64,000 bases of DNA from Rhodococcus sp. CH91 (GTDB lineage: Bacteria; Actinomycetota; Actinomycetes; Mycobacteriales; Mycobacteriaceae), in NCBI RefSeq assembly GCF_022554085.1, contig NZ_JAKFYR010000003.1, positions 230,074-294,073 on the forward strand, written 5' to 3'. Of this stretch, positions 25,077-31,705 are shown in pieces (the first letter of the stretch is position 1; each line of letters begins with the position of its first letter). The notes beneath the pieces were generated by a model. That model made no database searches. It was given only the letters and a program-made list of their open reading frames with translations, and was not told the origin of the DNA. The translations under genes were made by a program, and so were the position numbers.

Positions 25077-25753
25077 TGAATTTCGATTTCCAGGATCTCA
25101 GCGGCACGTTCACGACCTTCGACATCGTCGTTTCGCTGACGTTGGCCTTCGTGCTCTCGAGCGTGATCGCCTGGGTATACCGCTACACCCACAAGAACGT
25201 CTCCTACAGCCAGTCCTACGTGCAGACGCTGGTGCTGTGCGGCATGATCATCAGTCTCATCATGCTGGTGGTCGGCTCCAACATCGCCCGCGCCTTCGCC
25301 CTCGTCGGCGCCCTGTCGGTGATCCGTTTCCGCAACGCCATCAAGGAAACCCGCGACGTCGGGTTCATCTTCCTGGTGATGGCCGTCGGCATGACCACCG
25401 GTACCCGCTTCTACGTCCTCGCCGTCGCGGCGACCATCGCCATCTGCCTGGTGCTGCTGATCATGAACAAGTTCGACTGGTTCAAGCTCGATATCCGCCG
25501 TCAGGTGGTCAAGGTGCAGGTACCTCCGGAGCCGGAGTACAGCTCGATGGTCGAGGACGTGCTCATCGAGCACTGCAGCGAATACGAACTCGTGTCCACC
25601 GAATCCGTCCGGGGCGGCGCCCTGACCGAGTTGTACTACACGGCCCGGCTGAAGAAGGGGATCACCTCCGGCCGACTCGTCTCCGCTCTGAGCGCGGTGA
25701 ACACCGGACAGCGGGTGACCGTGCTGACCGGATACGACCAGACGGATCTGTGA
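25076..25753 (+). CDS. DUF4956 membrane protein
   Basis: A 225-residue protein with about four membrane helices in the first 130 residues (FDIVVSLTLAFVLSSVIAWVY, LVLCGMIISLIMLVVG, ALVGALSVIRFRNAIKETRD, LAVAATIAICLVLLIM) and a soluble C-terminal domain. The motif ALSVIRFRNAIKETRD is characteristic of DUF4956. Its start overlaps the polymerase stop (TGATG). The family recurs beside VTC-domain polymerases and CotH proteins. Its role is unknown; a membrane platform or channel for the polymer is a guess. Confidence 0.88.
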   Translation: MNFDFQDLSGTFTTFDIVVSLTLAFVLSSVIAWVYRYTHKNVSYSQSYVQTLVLCGMIISLIMLVVGSNIARAFALVGALSVIRFRNAIKETRDVGFIFLVMAVGMTTGTRFYVLAVAATIAICLVLLIMNKFDWFKLDIRRQVVKVQVPPEPEYSSMVEDVLIEHCSEYELVSTESVRGGALTELYYTARLKKGITSGRLVSALSAVNTGQRVTVLTGYDQTDL

Positions 25754-27285
25754 TGAGCACGCCTGTCCCACCCCGGCGCCGGTTACGGCACCGGATACCC
25801 ACATCCCTGCGGCAGCACTGGAAGCTGCCCGTGGCGTTCATCGCGTTCGTCGCGGTCGTCGCGACGGTGTTCGGTTCGACGAGGGTGCGTCCCTACATCA
25901 CCGGTGATGCAACGATCATCGCCTCCGAGATCACCCGGAACGTCACGGGCACAGTCGATCTGTTCGATGCCTCCGTCACCCACGAGTTGTCGATCGAGAT
26001 CGGCGACGCCGAGTACGACGACATGATCTCCGCGTTCCGGAAGAACGGTGACAAGAAGTGGATCAACGCTTCCGTCGTCATCGACGGCACGCGGATCGAC
26101 GATGCCGCGGTACGGCTGAAAGGCAACTCGACGCTCATGGGTCTGCGCGGAGAGTCGCCGTCCGAAGGGTTCGCACCTCCCGACGGCATGGAACCTCCCG
26201 GGGGCATGCAACCACCCCCGGGCATGGAGCCGCCCGAGGGCATGCAACCACCCGAGGGCATGCAGCCACCCGCAGGATTCGAGGTTCCCGGCGGGTTCGA
26301 CCCCGGCCAGGGTCCACCCGGCATGGGTGGAACGACTCAGGTGATACCCGACGACCCGACCTCTCTTCCGCTGCTCATCAGTTTCGACGAGAACGTCGAG
26401 GGTCGCGCCTATCAGGGCATGACCGAACTGTCGGTCCGTCCCGGTTCTCCGGTGCTCAACGAGGCGATGGCCTTGTCGCTCACTGCCGAAACCGGCCAGC
26501 CCACCCAGCGTTACGCGTACACGGTGTACTCCGTCAACGACAGCTCGAGTACGACGCGGCTGGTACTCGAACACCCCGATGCCGGCTACGCCGACTCGCT
26601 GTTCGATTCGGACGGTTATCTCTACAAGGCGGACGCGTCCTCGCGGTTCGAGTACATCGGCGACGACCAGTCGGACTACGCCGACCAGTTCACGCAGATC
26701 AACGCCACCGATTCGGGCACCCTGCAGCCGATCATCGACTTCCTGAAGTGGCTGGACTCGGCCGACGCCGCCGAGTTCGACGCGCACCTGGCCGACCGGG
26801 TGGACGTCGACTCGTTCGCCCGTTACGTCGCCACCCAGAATCTGCTCGTCAACACGGACGACATGAGCGGCCCGGGCCAGAACTACTACCTCTGGTACGA
26901 CCTCGGAACCGAGAAGCTGTCGGTGATCTCGTGGGATCTGAATCTCGCCATGCAGGGCGACGCGACCGTCGGCCCACACGACACTCTCACGATGGGACCG
27001 GGAGGGATGCCGGGCGGTGGGGACGGCGAAAGCGGCGGCCCCCGGGGAGGCAACACCCTGAAGACCCGATTCCTCGCCTCGGACGCCTTCGCATCCCTGT
27101 ACGAGGACGCCTACCGCGACCTGTTCGAGCAGATCTACGGCAGTGGACGGGCGCTCGACGTGCTCGACGAGGTGGCCGCATCCGTTCCGACCTCCGACGG
27201 ACTCACCGCAGAGGCTCTGCAGCAGAGCGTCGACTCGATGCGCTCGTGGATCGAACAGCGCATACTGTCGGGCCATGACCTCTGA
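25753..27285 (+). CDS. CotH-family protein with PPxGM repeats
   Basis: Membrane-anchored CotH (spore-coat kinase-like) protein of 510 residues: one N-terminal helix (about 27-43), an extracellular domain with VRLKGNSTLMG and LPLLISFDENVEGRAYQG, and the kinase-like core with YLYKADASSRFEY, TQNLLVNTDDMSG and SVISWDLNLAM. Residues about 141-176 are a degenerate run of PPxGM units, and a second Gly/Met-rich stretch lies near 415-435. Its ATG overlaps the DUF4956 stop. CotH proteins phosphorylate secreted substrates; with a polyphosphate polymerase in the same operon, a cell-surface phosphate-related process is plausible. Confidence 0.87.
   Translation: MSTPVPPRRRLRHRIPTSLRQHWKLPVAFIAFVAVVATVFGSTRVRPYITGDATIIASEITRNVTGTVDLFDASVTHELSIEIGDAEYDDMISAFRKNGDKKWINASVVIDGTRIDDAAVRLKGNSTLMGLRGESPSEGFAPPDGMEPPGGMQPPPGMEPPEGMQPPEGMQPPAGFEVPGGFDPGQGPPGMGGTTQVIPDDPTSLPLLISFDENVEGRAYQGMTELSVRPGSPVLNEAMALSLTAETGQPTQRYAYTVYSVNDSSSTTRLVLEHPDAGYADSLFDSDGYLYKADASSRFEYIGDDQSDYADQFTQINATDSGTLQPIIDFLKWLDSADAAEFDAHLADRVDVDSFARYVATQNLLVNTDDMSGPGQNYYLWYDLGTEKLSVISWDLNLAMQGDATVGPHDTLTMGPGGMPGGGDGESGGPRGGNTLKTRFLASDAFASLYEDAYRDLFEQIYGSGRALDVLDEVAASVPTSDGLTAEALQQSVDSMRSWIEQRILSGHDL
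26174..26282 (+). repeat. In-frame PPxGM coding repeat in CotH gene
   Basis: About seven imperfect 15- to 18-base units (CCxCCCGAGGGCATG type) encode repeated Pro-Pro-x-Gly-Met. It is coding sequence, not a CRISPR, and is likely to vary in copy number between strains. Confidence 0.75.
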
Positions 27286-28063
27286 AGAGATCCTGCTCGT
27301 CGAGCAGCGCGACGCCGTGCGCATTCTCACCTTCAACCGGCCGGACGCACGAAATGCTCTGAGTTCCCGGCTCATCGATCGGTTGCGTGCCGAGCTGGCC
27401 GCGGCGGACGCCGACGACGAGACGAGTGTCGTCGTCCTCACCGGCACAGATCCGGCTTTCTGCGCCGGACTCGACCTGCAGGAACTCGGTGCGAACGGGG
27501 GCAATCTCTCGCTGATCTCGGATCCGGAGATCCCCGTCGGCCACCCGTGGACGCCACTGGCCAAGCCGGTGATCGGCGCGGTGAACGGCGCTGCGATCAC
27601 CGGGGGCCTGGAGATGGCACTGGCCTGTGACTTCCTCATCGCATCCGAACGCGCGCGCTTCGCCGACACCCATGCCCGCGTCGGCGTCCTGCCGGGCTGG
27701 GGGCTGACCTACCGTCTTCCCGCCGCGGTGGGTCCGGGCTTCGCCCGGCGCATGAGCCTGTCCGGCAATTTCGTGAGCGCCGAGGAGGCCCTGAATGTGG
27801 GCCTCGTGACCCAGGTCGTCGCGCACGACGAACTGCTCGACACCGCCCTGGAGGTGGCCCGGACGATCGCCGGCAACGACCAGCCGGGCGTGCGCGCGTT
27901 GCTGTCGTCGTATCGACGGGCCGAAGGGCACCTCGCCGAACCCGCTCTGCGCGTGGAGCAGGAGACCTCGGAGGCGTGGATGCGGGAGTTCTCTCCCTCC
28001 CGGGTCGCCGAGCGACGTTCCGCGGTGATCGAACGCGGAAAAGCCCAAAACGCCCATACGTAA
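27275..28063 (+). CDS. Enoyl-CoA hydratase/isomerase (crotonase) family protein
   Basis: A 262-residue crotonase. The oxyanion-hole segments are AFCAGLDL (61-68) and GAAITGGLE (105-113), with Glu113 as one catalytic acid. The second crotonase glutamate position falls in GVLPGWGL and is not acidic, so hydration may be weak or another reaction is catalysed. The ATG at 27275 overlaps the last 11 bases of the CotH gene, which suggests a shared transcript, although no functional link to CotH is obvious. Closely related forms are common in Mycobacteriales. Confidence 0.88.
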   Translation: MTSEEILLVEQRDAVRILTFNRPDARNALSSRLIDRLRAELAAADADDETSVVVLTGTDPAFCAGLDLQELGANGGNLSLISDPEIPVGHPWTPLAKPVIGAVNGAAITGGLEMALACDFLIASERARFADTHARVGVLPGWGLTYRLPAAVGPGFARRMSLSGNFVSAEEALNVGLVTQVVAHDELLDTALEVARTIAGNDQPGVRALLSSYRRAEGHLAEPALRVEQETSEAWMREFSPSRVAERRSAVIERGKAQNAHT

Positions 28064-28193
28064 CGGAATTCCGGGCCAATCGGACATCAAGATCACGAAG
28101 CGATCACAGCTGGGGAAAGTGGTTAACGGGTCGCGCGACACGTGCGACGTATGGGGCGGAAGTGAACTTATCCTCCCCGGATCGCTCACCTCC

Positions 28194-28212
28194 GCACGCC
28201 CGCCGGGCGTGC
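28194..28212 (+). promoter_or_regulatory. Hairpin upstream of small peptide 1
   Basis: GCACGCCC (28194-28201) pairs with GGGCGTGC (28205-28212) over a 3-base loop, ending 30 bases before the start codon. It may protect the short transcript or modulate translation. Confidence 0.45.
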
Positions 28213-28241
28213 CCGTCCACATCTATTCAGGAGGTATTCCC

Positions 28242-28340
28242 ATGCTGCTCGGTTCTCTCGCCGCCACCGTCGGTGCCGCCCTCGCCGGTCTTCTCACTCC
28301 GGTTCTCGGCCTGCTCGCAGGCCTCGGCGTCGTTCTCTGA
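28242..28340 (+). CDS. Small hydrophobic peptide 1 (MLLGSLA family)
   Basis: A 32-residue peptide beginning MLLGSLAATV and ending LLAGLGVVL, almost entirely Leu, Gly, Ala and Val with no charged residue. The ribosome site AGGAGGT, 7 bases before the ATG, is close to perfect, arguing that it is translated. A perfect hairpin lies just upstream and a GC-rich terminator follows, so it is a free-standing gene. The related 21-residue peptide at 29807-29872 has the same first seven residues and the same layout. It probably inserts in or lies on a membrane. Function unknown: toxin, surfactant-like or small membrane regulator are all possible. Confidence 0.7.
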   Translation: MLLGSLAATVGAALAGLLTPVLGLLAGLGVVL

Positions 28341-28357
28341 CAGCCGCACAGGTCGAT

Positions 28358-28391
28358 CCCGCGCCCGCGCTCCCCTGCGTGCGGGCGCGGG
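28358..28391. terminator. GC-rich hairpin after small peptide 1
   Basis: Perfect 11-base stem CCCGCGCCCGC (28358-28368) with GCGGGCGCGGG (28381-28391), between the peptide gene and the convergent gene at 28399. No T-run. Confidence 0.65.
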
Positions 28392-28398
28392 TTCGCCC

Positions 28399-28680
28399 CT
28401 ATTCGGATGACTCCGGATCCACCTCGGGTGTCCGGAAAAGCGGTTCCTCCTCGCGCTTCTCCGCCATCCGCTTCTCGAACTCCTGCTTCTCCCGCTCCGC
28501 CATCTCGGGGTCGACGTCTTCGCCCGAGGGCATGGGTCCGGGATCCGTGCCGGGCGCACCGGGGCCGGGGTCTGCCGCGTCGATCTCGTTCGAGCCGGTG
28601 TTCTTGATAGGGAGAAACGGTTCCATGCCGGCCATGGCTGCGGATTCCCCGCCGGGGCCCGGGCAAACAACCGTTCGCAC
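28399..28680 (-). CDS. Hypothetical acidic, probably disordered protein
   Basis: Up to 93 residues, rich in Pro, Gly, Asp and Glu (ADPGPGAPGTDPGPMPSGEDVDPEM), then a charged helix (EREKQEFEKRMAEKREEEP). It probably starts at the GTG at 28680 or at an internal ATG at 28635 or 28626; no ribosome site decides. It begins 6 bases after the thioesterase stop on the same strand, so the two may be cotranscribed. I do not recognise the family. Confidence 0.55.
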   Translation of the reverse strand: MRTVVCPGPGGESAAMAGMEPFLPIKNTGSNEIDAADPGPGAPGTDPGPMPSGEDVDPEMAEREKQEFEKRMAEKREEEPLFRTPEVDPESSE

Positions 28681-28686
28681 ACTCCG

Positions 28687-29121
28687 CTACTGCGGCAACG
28701 GAACGTTCTGCAGCCGCAACTGACCGCGCGCGAGCACCGTGCCCGTCGCCTCATCGGCGATGATCACCAGCCACAACTGCTGAGTCCGGCCCTGCTGCAG
28801 CGGTTCTGCCGTCACCGACGCGCGGCAGCCCGTCGTCGAGCGCAGGAAATCGGTCGAATTGTTGACACCGACCGCGAACTGCCCGCGATCGAGCACCGCC
28901 GCGCTCGCGCCGATACTGCCGGCACTTTCCACGATGGTCGCGTAGAGGCCACCGTGCACGACACCCCACGGGGTGTGATGATCGGGCCCCAGATCGACAT
29001 AACCGGTCACCTTCGTCCCGGTGGCCTCCTCGACTACGAAGCCGCTCGCCTCGACGAACCGGCTGGGCGCCTTGCGGCCGTAACCCTCGATCGACATGCG
29101 GTTCTCGGCAGTTTCGGTCAT
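28687..29121 (-). CDS. PaaI-family hotdog thioesterase
   Basis: A 144-residue single-hotdog acyl-CoA thioesterase. The signature HHTPWGVVHGGLYATIVESAGS (split here for reference: HHTPWGVVHGG, then LYATIVESAG) covers the active-site loop and the start of the central helix. The ATG is at 29121 with an AGTTGTC spacer and only a weak ribosome site. It is divergent from the HxlR regulator gene 89 bases away and is likely its target. Confidence 0.88.
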   Translation of the reverse strand: MTETAENRMSIEGYGRKAPSRFVEASGFVVEEATGTKVTGYVDLGPDHHTPWGVVHGGLYATIVESAGSIGASAAVLDRGQFAVGVNNSTDFLRSTTGCRASVTAEPLQQGRTQQLWLVIIADEATGTVLARGQLRLQNVPLPQ

Positions 29122-29210
29122 GACAACTCCTCACTCGTCTGACTTCTACTTCCACAGTTAGCCATCCCGGACCGCTGACTGTCAATGATCAAGCCAGCTA
29201 CGATGTGTTC

Positions 29211-29693
29211 ATGCAGTGGCTCGACTACAGCACCGACAACTGCTCGGTCCAGCGCACCATGGACGTCATCGGCGAGAAGTGGACGATGATCGTCCTGCGC
29301 GAGGTGTTCAACGGCGTTCGCAGATTCGAGCAGATGCGCCGTCACACCGGCATCTCCGATCCGGTGCTCTCGGCCCGCCTCCGTACCCTCGTCGACGCCG
29401 GCATCCTCGATACCGTCCCCTATCGCGAAGAGGGCCGCCGCACACGCAACGAATACCGTCTCACCGAGAAGGGCCGCGATCTCTACCCCATCCTCGTCGC
29501 CCTCCTGCAGTGGGGAGACAAGTACTGCGCCGACCCCGACGGCCCCTCCCTGGTCATCGAACACCGCGAGTGCGGCGCTCCCGTCGAGGCTGTCGTGCAG
29601 TGCGCACACGGGCACGGCCCGCTCCGTCCGGCCGAGGCCCAGACGCGTCCCGGGCCCACAGCGCAGAAGCTCGCCGAGGACCCCACCCGATAG
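29211..29693 (+). CDS. HxlR-family transcriptional regulator
   Basis: Winged helix regulator of about 160 residues. The HxlR core is clear: CSVQRTMDVIGEKWTMIVLR, then FEQMRRHTGISDPVLSARL and the wing YREEGRRTRNEYRLTEKGRDL. HxlR proteins often sense redox or aldehyde stress through a cysteine near the N-terminus; Cys11 in TDNCSVQ fits that position. ATG 29211 is used; a GTG at 29205 is also in frame, and no ribosome site is visible, so the mRNA may be leaderless. Divergent from the PaaI thioesterase. Confidence 0.9.
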   Translation: MQWLDYSTDNCSVQRTMDVIGEKWTMIVLREVFNGVRRFEQMRRHTGISDPVLSARLRTLVDAGILDTVPYREEGRRTRNEYRLTEKGRDLYPILVALLQWGDKYCADPDGPSLVIEHRECGAPVEAVVQCAHGHGPLRPAEAQTRPGPTAQKLAEDPTR

Positions 29694-29764
29694 CGAACGC
29701 CGATTTTCCGGCACCGGCGGGTGTCGACGGCGACACAGTGGGTACTCCCGGACCAGCGTCCAAC

Positions 29765-29780
29765 TCGGACGCATGTCCGA
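29765..29780 (+). promoter_or_regulatory. Hairpin upstream of small peptide 2
   Basis: TCGGAC-GCAT-GTCCGA, perfect 6-base arms, ending 26 bases before the start codon, the same relative place as the hairpin before peptide 1. Confidence 0.4.
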
Positions 29781-29806
29781 TTCCGAACTACACAGGAGGA
29801 ATGCAC

Positions 29807-29872
29807 ATGCTTCTCGGTTCTCTCGCACTCACTCTCGGCGGTCTGCTCGGGGCACTCGGCATCATCCTCTGA
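29807..29872 (+). CDS. Small hydrophobic peptide 2 (MLLGSLA family)
   Basis: A 21-residue peptide beginning MLLGSLALTL and ending GALGIIL, with no charged residue. AGGAGGA lies 6 bases before the ATG at 29807; another ATG at 29801 would touch the ribosome site. It shares the first seven residues, a strong ribosome site, an upstream hairpin and a downstream GC-rich terminator with peptide 1, 1.5 kb away, so the two form a family rather than a chance ORF. Too short for routine gene finders. Confidence 0.7.
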   Translation: MLLGSLALTLGGLLGALGIIL

Positions 29873-29882
29873 GGCAGCGCGA

Positions 29883-29916
29883 CGCCGCGCCCGCACCCGA
29901 ACGTGCGGGCGCGGCG
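29883..29916 (+). terminator. GC-rich terminator after small peptide 2
   Basis: Perfect 14-base stem CGCCGCGCCCGCAC (29883-29896) with GTGCGGGCGCGGCG (29903-29916), 6-base loop. The tail is weakly T-rich (CGCTTCTCG). Confidence 0.7.
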
Positions 29917-29985
29917 CGCTTCTCGATGAGTTTCGCCGTCGGCACGGGTCGATACGGTCAGCACCCGAATCACCCAGGAGCCGAC

Positions 29986-30858
29986 ATGACCGAACCTCTG
30001 ACCAGCATGCTCGACGTCCCCGGAGCGACACTCGCCTACGATGTCCGTCCGGTCGCCGGAGATGCCATCCCCCTCGTTCTCGCGGCGTCTCCCATGGACG
30101 CAAGTGGTTTCACCACGTTGGCGTCTCTTTTCGACGACCGGACGGTGGTCACCTACGATCCGCGCGGAACGGGCCGGGGCACACGTATCGACACCTCGAT
30201 GCAGTCCACCCCCACACTGCACGCCGACGATCTGTACCGGCTCCTCACCGAACTCGATATGGGGCCCGTCGATCTGTTCGCCACCAGCGGTGGCGCGGTC
30301 AACGCCCTCGAATTCGTGTCGCGGTACCCGGAGCAGGTGCGCACGCTCGTCGCGCACGAACCGCCGCTCGTCGAACTGCTGCCCGATCGAGCTCACGCCG
30401 AAGCAGTGCGCGACGACATCCACGACACCTATCACCGCAGCGGCGCCGGGCCGGCCATGGCCAAGTTCATCGCGCTGATCAGCTACGAAGGTGAGTTGAC
30501 CGCCGACTATCTCGACCGTCCCGCCCCGAACCCGGCCGACTTCGGCCTGCCCACCGAGGACGACGGAAGCCGCGACGACGCACTGCTGAGCCAGAACTGG
30601 TTGTCGTGCACGGGCTACCGTCCCGACTTCGACGCGCTCGCGAAGGCGCCCACACGTATCGTTGTCGCCGGCGGCCGCGAGTCCACCCGCCAGTGGTGCG
30701 GCCGCACCGCGGCGGCCTTGGCCGCCCGGCTCGGCACCGACCTCGTCCTCCTCCCGGGCGATCACGGTGGCTTCATGGGTGAGGAGATGGGTATGCCCGG
30801 CGACCCCGAGGCCTTCGCGGTCACGCTCCGCGAGGTGCTCGAGCCGAGTCGCGTGTAG
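29986..30858 (+). CDS. Alpha/beta hydrolase
   Basis: Hydrolase of 290 residues with the canonical fold markers: VVTYDPRGTGRG after strand 4, the nucleophile elbow ATSGGAVNAL (Ser in TSGG), an acidic residue after strand 7 and the C-terminal PGDHGGFMGE with the catalytic His. The ATG at 29986 has CAGGAG 5 bases upstream. Substrate unknown. It stands alone between the peptide gene and the PUA-like gene. Confidence 0.87.
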   Translation: MTEPLTSMLDVPGATLAYDVRPVAGDAIPLVLAASPMDASGFTTLASLFDDRTVVTYDPRGTGRGTRIDTSMQSTPTLHADDLYRLLTELDMGPVDLFATSGGAVNALEFVSRYPEQVRTLVAHEPPLVELLPDRAHAEAVRDDIHDTYHRSGAGPAMAKFIALISYEGELTADYLDRPAPNPADFGLPTEDDGSRDDALLSQNWLSCTGYRPDFDALAKAPTRIVVAGGRESTRQWCGRTAAALAARLGTDLVLLPGDHGGFMGEEMGMPGDPEAFAVTLREVLEPSRV

Positions 30859-30947
30859 AGCACCGGATCCGCATACTCCGGGTAGGCGTGGGCGACCGGC
30901 GCCGATGTACCTTCGTCGGAATCGGCGATGTCCACGAAGGAGTAGGT

Positions 30948-31511
30948 GTGTCCGAGTCACCCCTGTCGAACGGTCCCGAGTCCGAATGGAACGGGCGGGA
31001 CTGGTACGTCAACTTCGGTGAGCGCAACCGCTCGCGCAATTGGGACGACGGCCGCCGCTACGGTTTCGTCGCGGCCGGCGGTGGCAGGTGGTATTCGGAT
31101 TCCTTGCAGGAACTGCCCGTAGGCGGTCGCGTCTTCGCCTACATCCCGAAGAGCGGCCACGTCGGGATCGGCATCGTGACCGGCCCGGCGGCACCGGCCG
31201 ACCATGCGACGCTCACCGTCGGCGAGCGGACGGTCCCCTTCCGCAGTCTCGAGTTGAATGCGCCGTACGCGCACGAGAAGGTAGACGCCGACCCGCACGA
31301 GGACTACCGGGAGTGGATCGTGCCGGTGCAGTGGACGCACACCGTTGCGAGGGAGGACGCATTCCGCATTCCGGGCCTGTTCGCGAACCAGAACTCTGCG
31401 TGCCGCCTGCGGCACCGCTTCACGATCGAAACGGTGACGTCGCACTTCGAAGATGCGAGAGGGAGCTGCTGTTCGCCCGGGGAGAGACCGAACATGCTGC
31501 CGCCCTGCTAG
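30948..31511 (+). CDS. PUA/EVE-like domain protein, hypothetical
   Basis: A 187-residue protein. The central part NWDDGRRYGFVAAGGGRWYS followed by LPVGGRVFAYIPKSGHVGIGIVTG resembles the EVE/PUA-like fold that binds modified bases or RNA. The C-terminal tail after TSHFEDA is low in similarity and cysteine-rich. The GTG at 30948 has AAGGAG 5 bases upstream. Its last codons overlap the promoter and first bases of the ABC-F leader. EVE-like proteins often occur near defence or modification genes, but none is seen here; function unassigned. Confidence 0.72.
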   Translation: MSESPLSNGPESEWNGRDWYVNFGERNRSRNWDDGRRYGFVAAGGGRWYSDSLQELPVGGRVFAYIPKSGHVGIGIVTGPAAPADHATLTVGERTVPFRSLELNAPYAHEKVDADPHEDYREWIVPVQWTHTVAREDAFRIPGLFANQNSACRLRHRFTIETVTSHFEDARGSCCSPGERPNMLPPC

Positions 31512-31514
31512 ACT
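31509..31514 (+). promoter_or_regulatory. -10 element of ABC-F leader
   Basis: TAGACT ends 7 bases before the ATG of the six-codon leader ORF at 31522, so the transcript start would fall on or next to that A. The -35 region is poor, as is common for activator-dependent promoters of this kind. Confidence 0.45.
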
Positions 31515-31521
31515 GCCCGTC

Positions 31522-31542
31522 ATGGGTACACTGATCCTCTAG
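31522..31542 (+). CDS. Leaderless upstream ORF (MGTLIL) before ABC-F gene
   Basis: Six codons, Met-Gly-Thr-Leu-Ile-Leu, then TAG. The predicted -10 element TAGACT places the transcript start at or beside its ATG, so a ribosome could load directly. Antibiotic-resistance ABC-F genes are often induced by ribosome stalling on such a short leader peptide. The stop codon overlaps the left arm of a long-range stem (31542-31548), so ribosome occupancy would alter the downstream fold. Confidence 0.45.
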   Translation: MGTLIL

Positions 31543-31653
31543 TACGGGACGCCGCGTCGAGTCTTCTCCGTGGCGGGTCCCAGGCACGTTCGGCGACGAG
31601 ATGCTGCTGACGTGAGGCCCCGTACCGCTGTACGTGTCCTTTGGGCAACGTAC
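31542..31653 (+). promoter_or_regulatory. Attenuator-like structured leader of ABC-F gene
   Basis: GTACGGG (31542-31548) can pair with CCCGTAC (31619-31625). A local hairpin forms at 31630-31653 (GTACGTGTCC with GGGCAACGTAC, one bulge, TTT loop). The first stem starts inside the stop codon of the leader ORF, so a stalled ribosome would prevent it. No T-run follows the hairpin, so control of translation or Rho-dependent termination is more likely than simple intrinsic attenuation. Confidence 0.4.
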
Positions 31654-31705
31654 TTGCCGCAGTCCGTTGGTGTTGCCACCACGAGACGCGGAGAGGAAGC
31701 CAGTG

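Noticed and set aside
26174-26282. Short repeats that could suggest a CRISPR array
   Set aside because: Repeats are in frame, degenerate, without spacers, and encode PPxGM inside the CotH protein.
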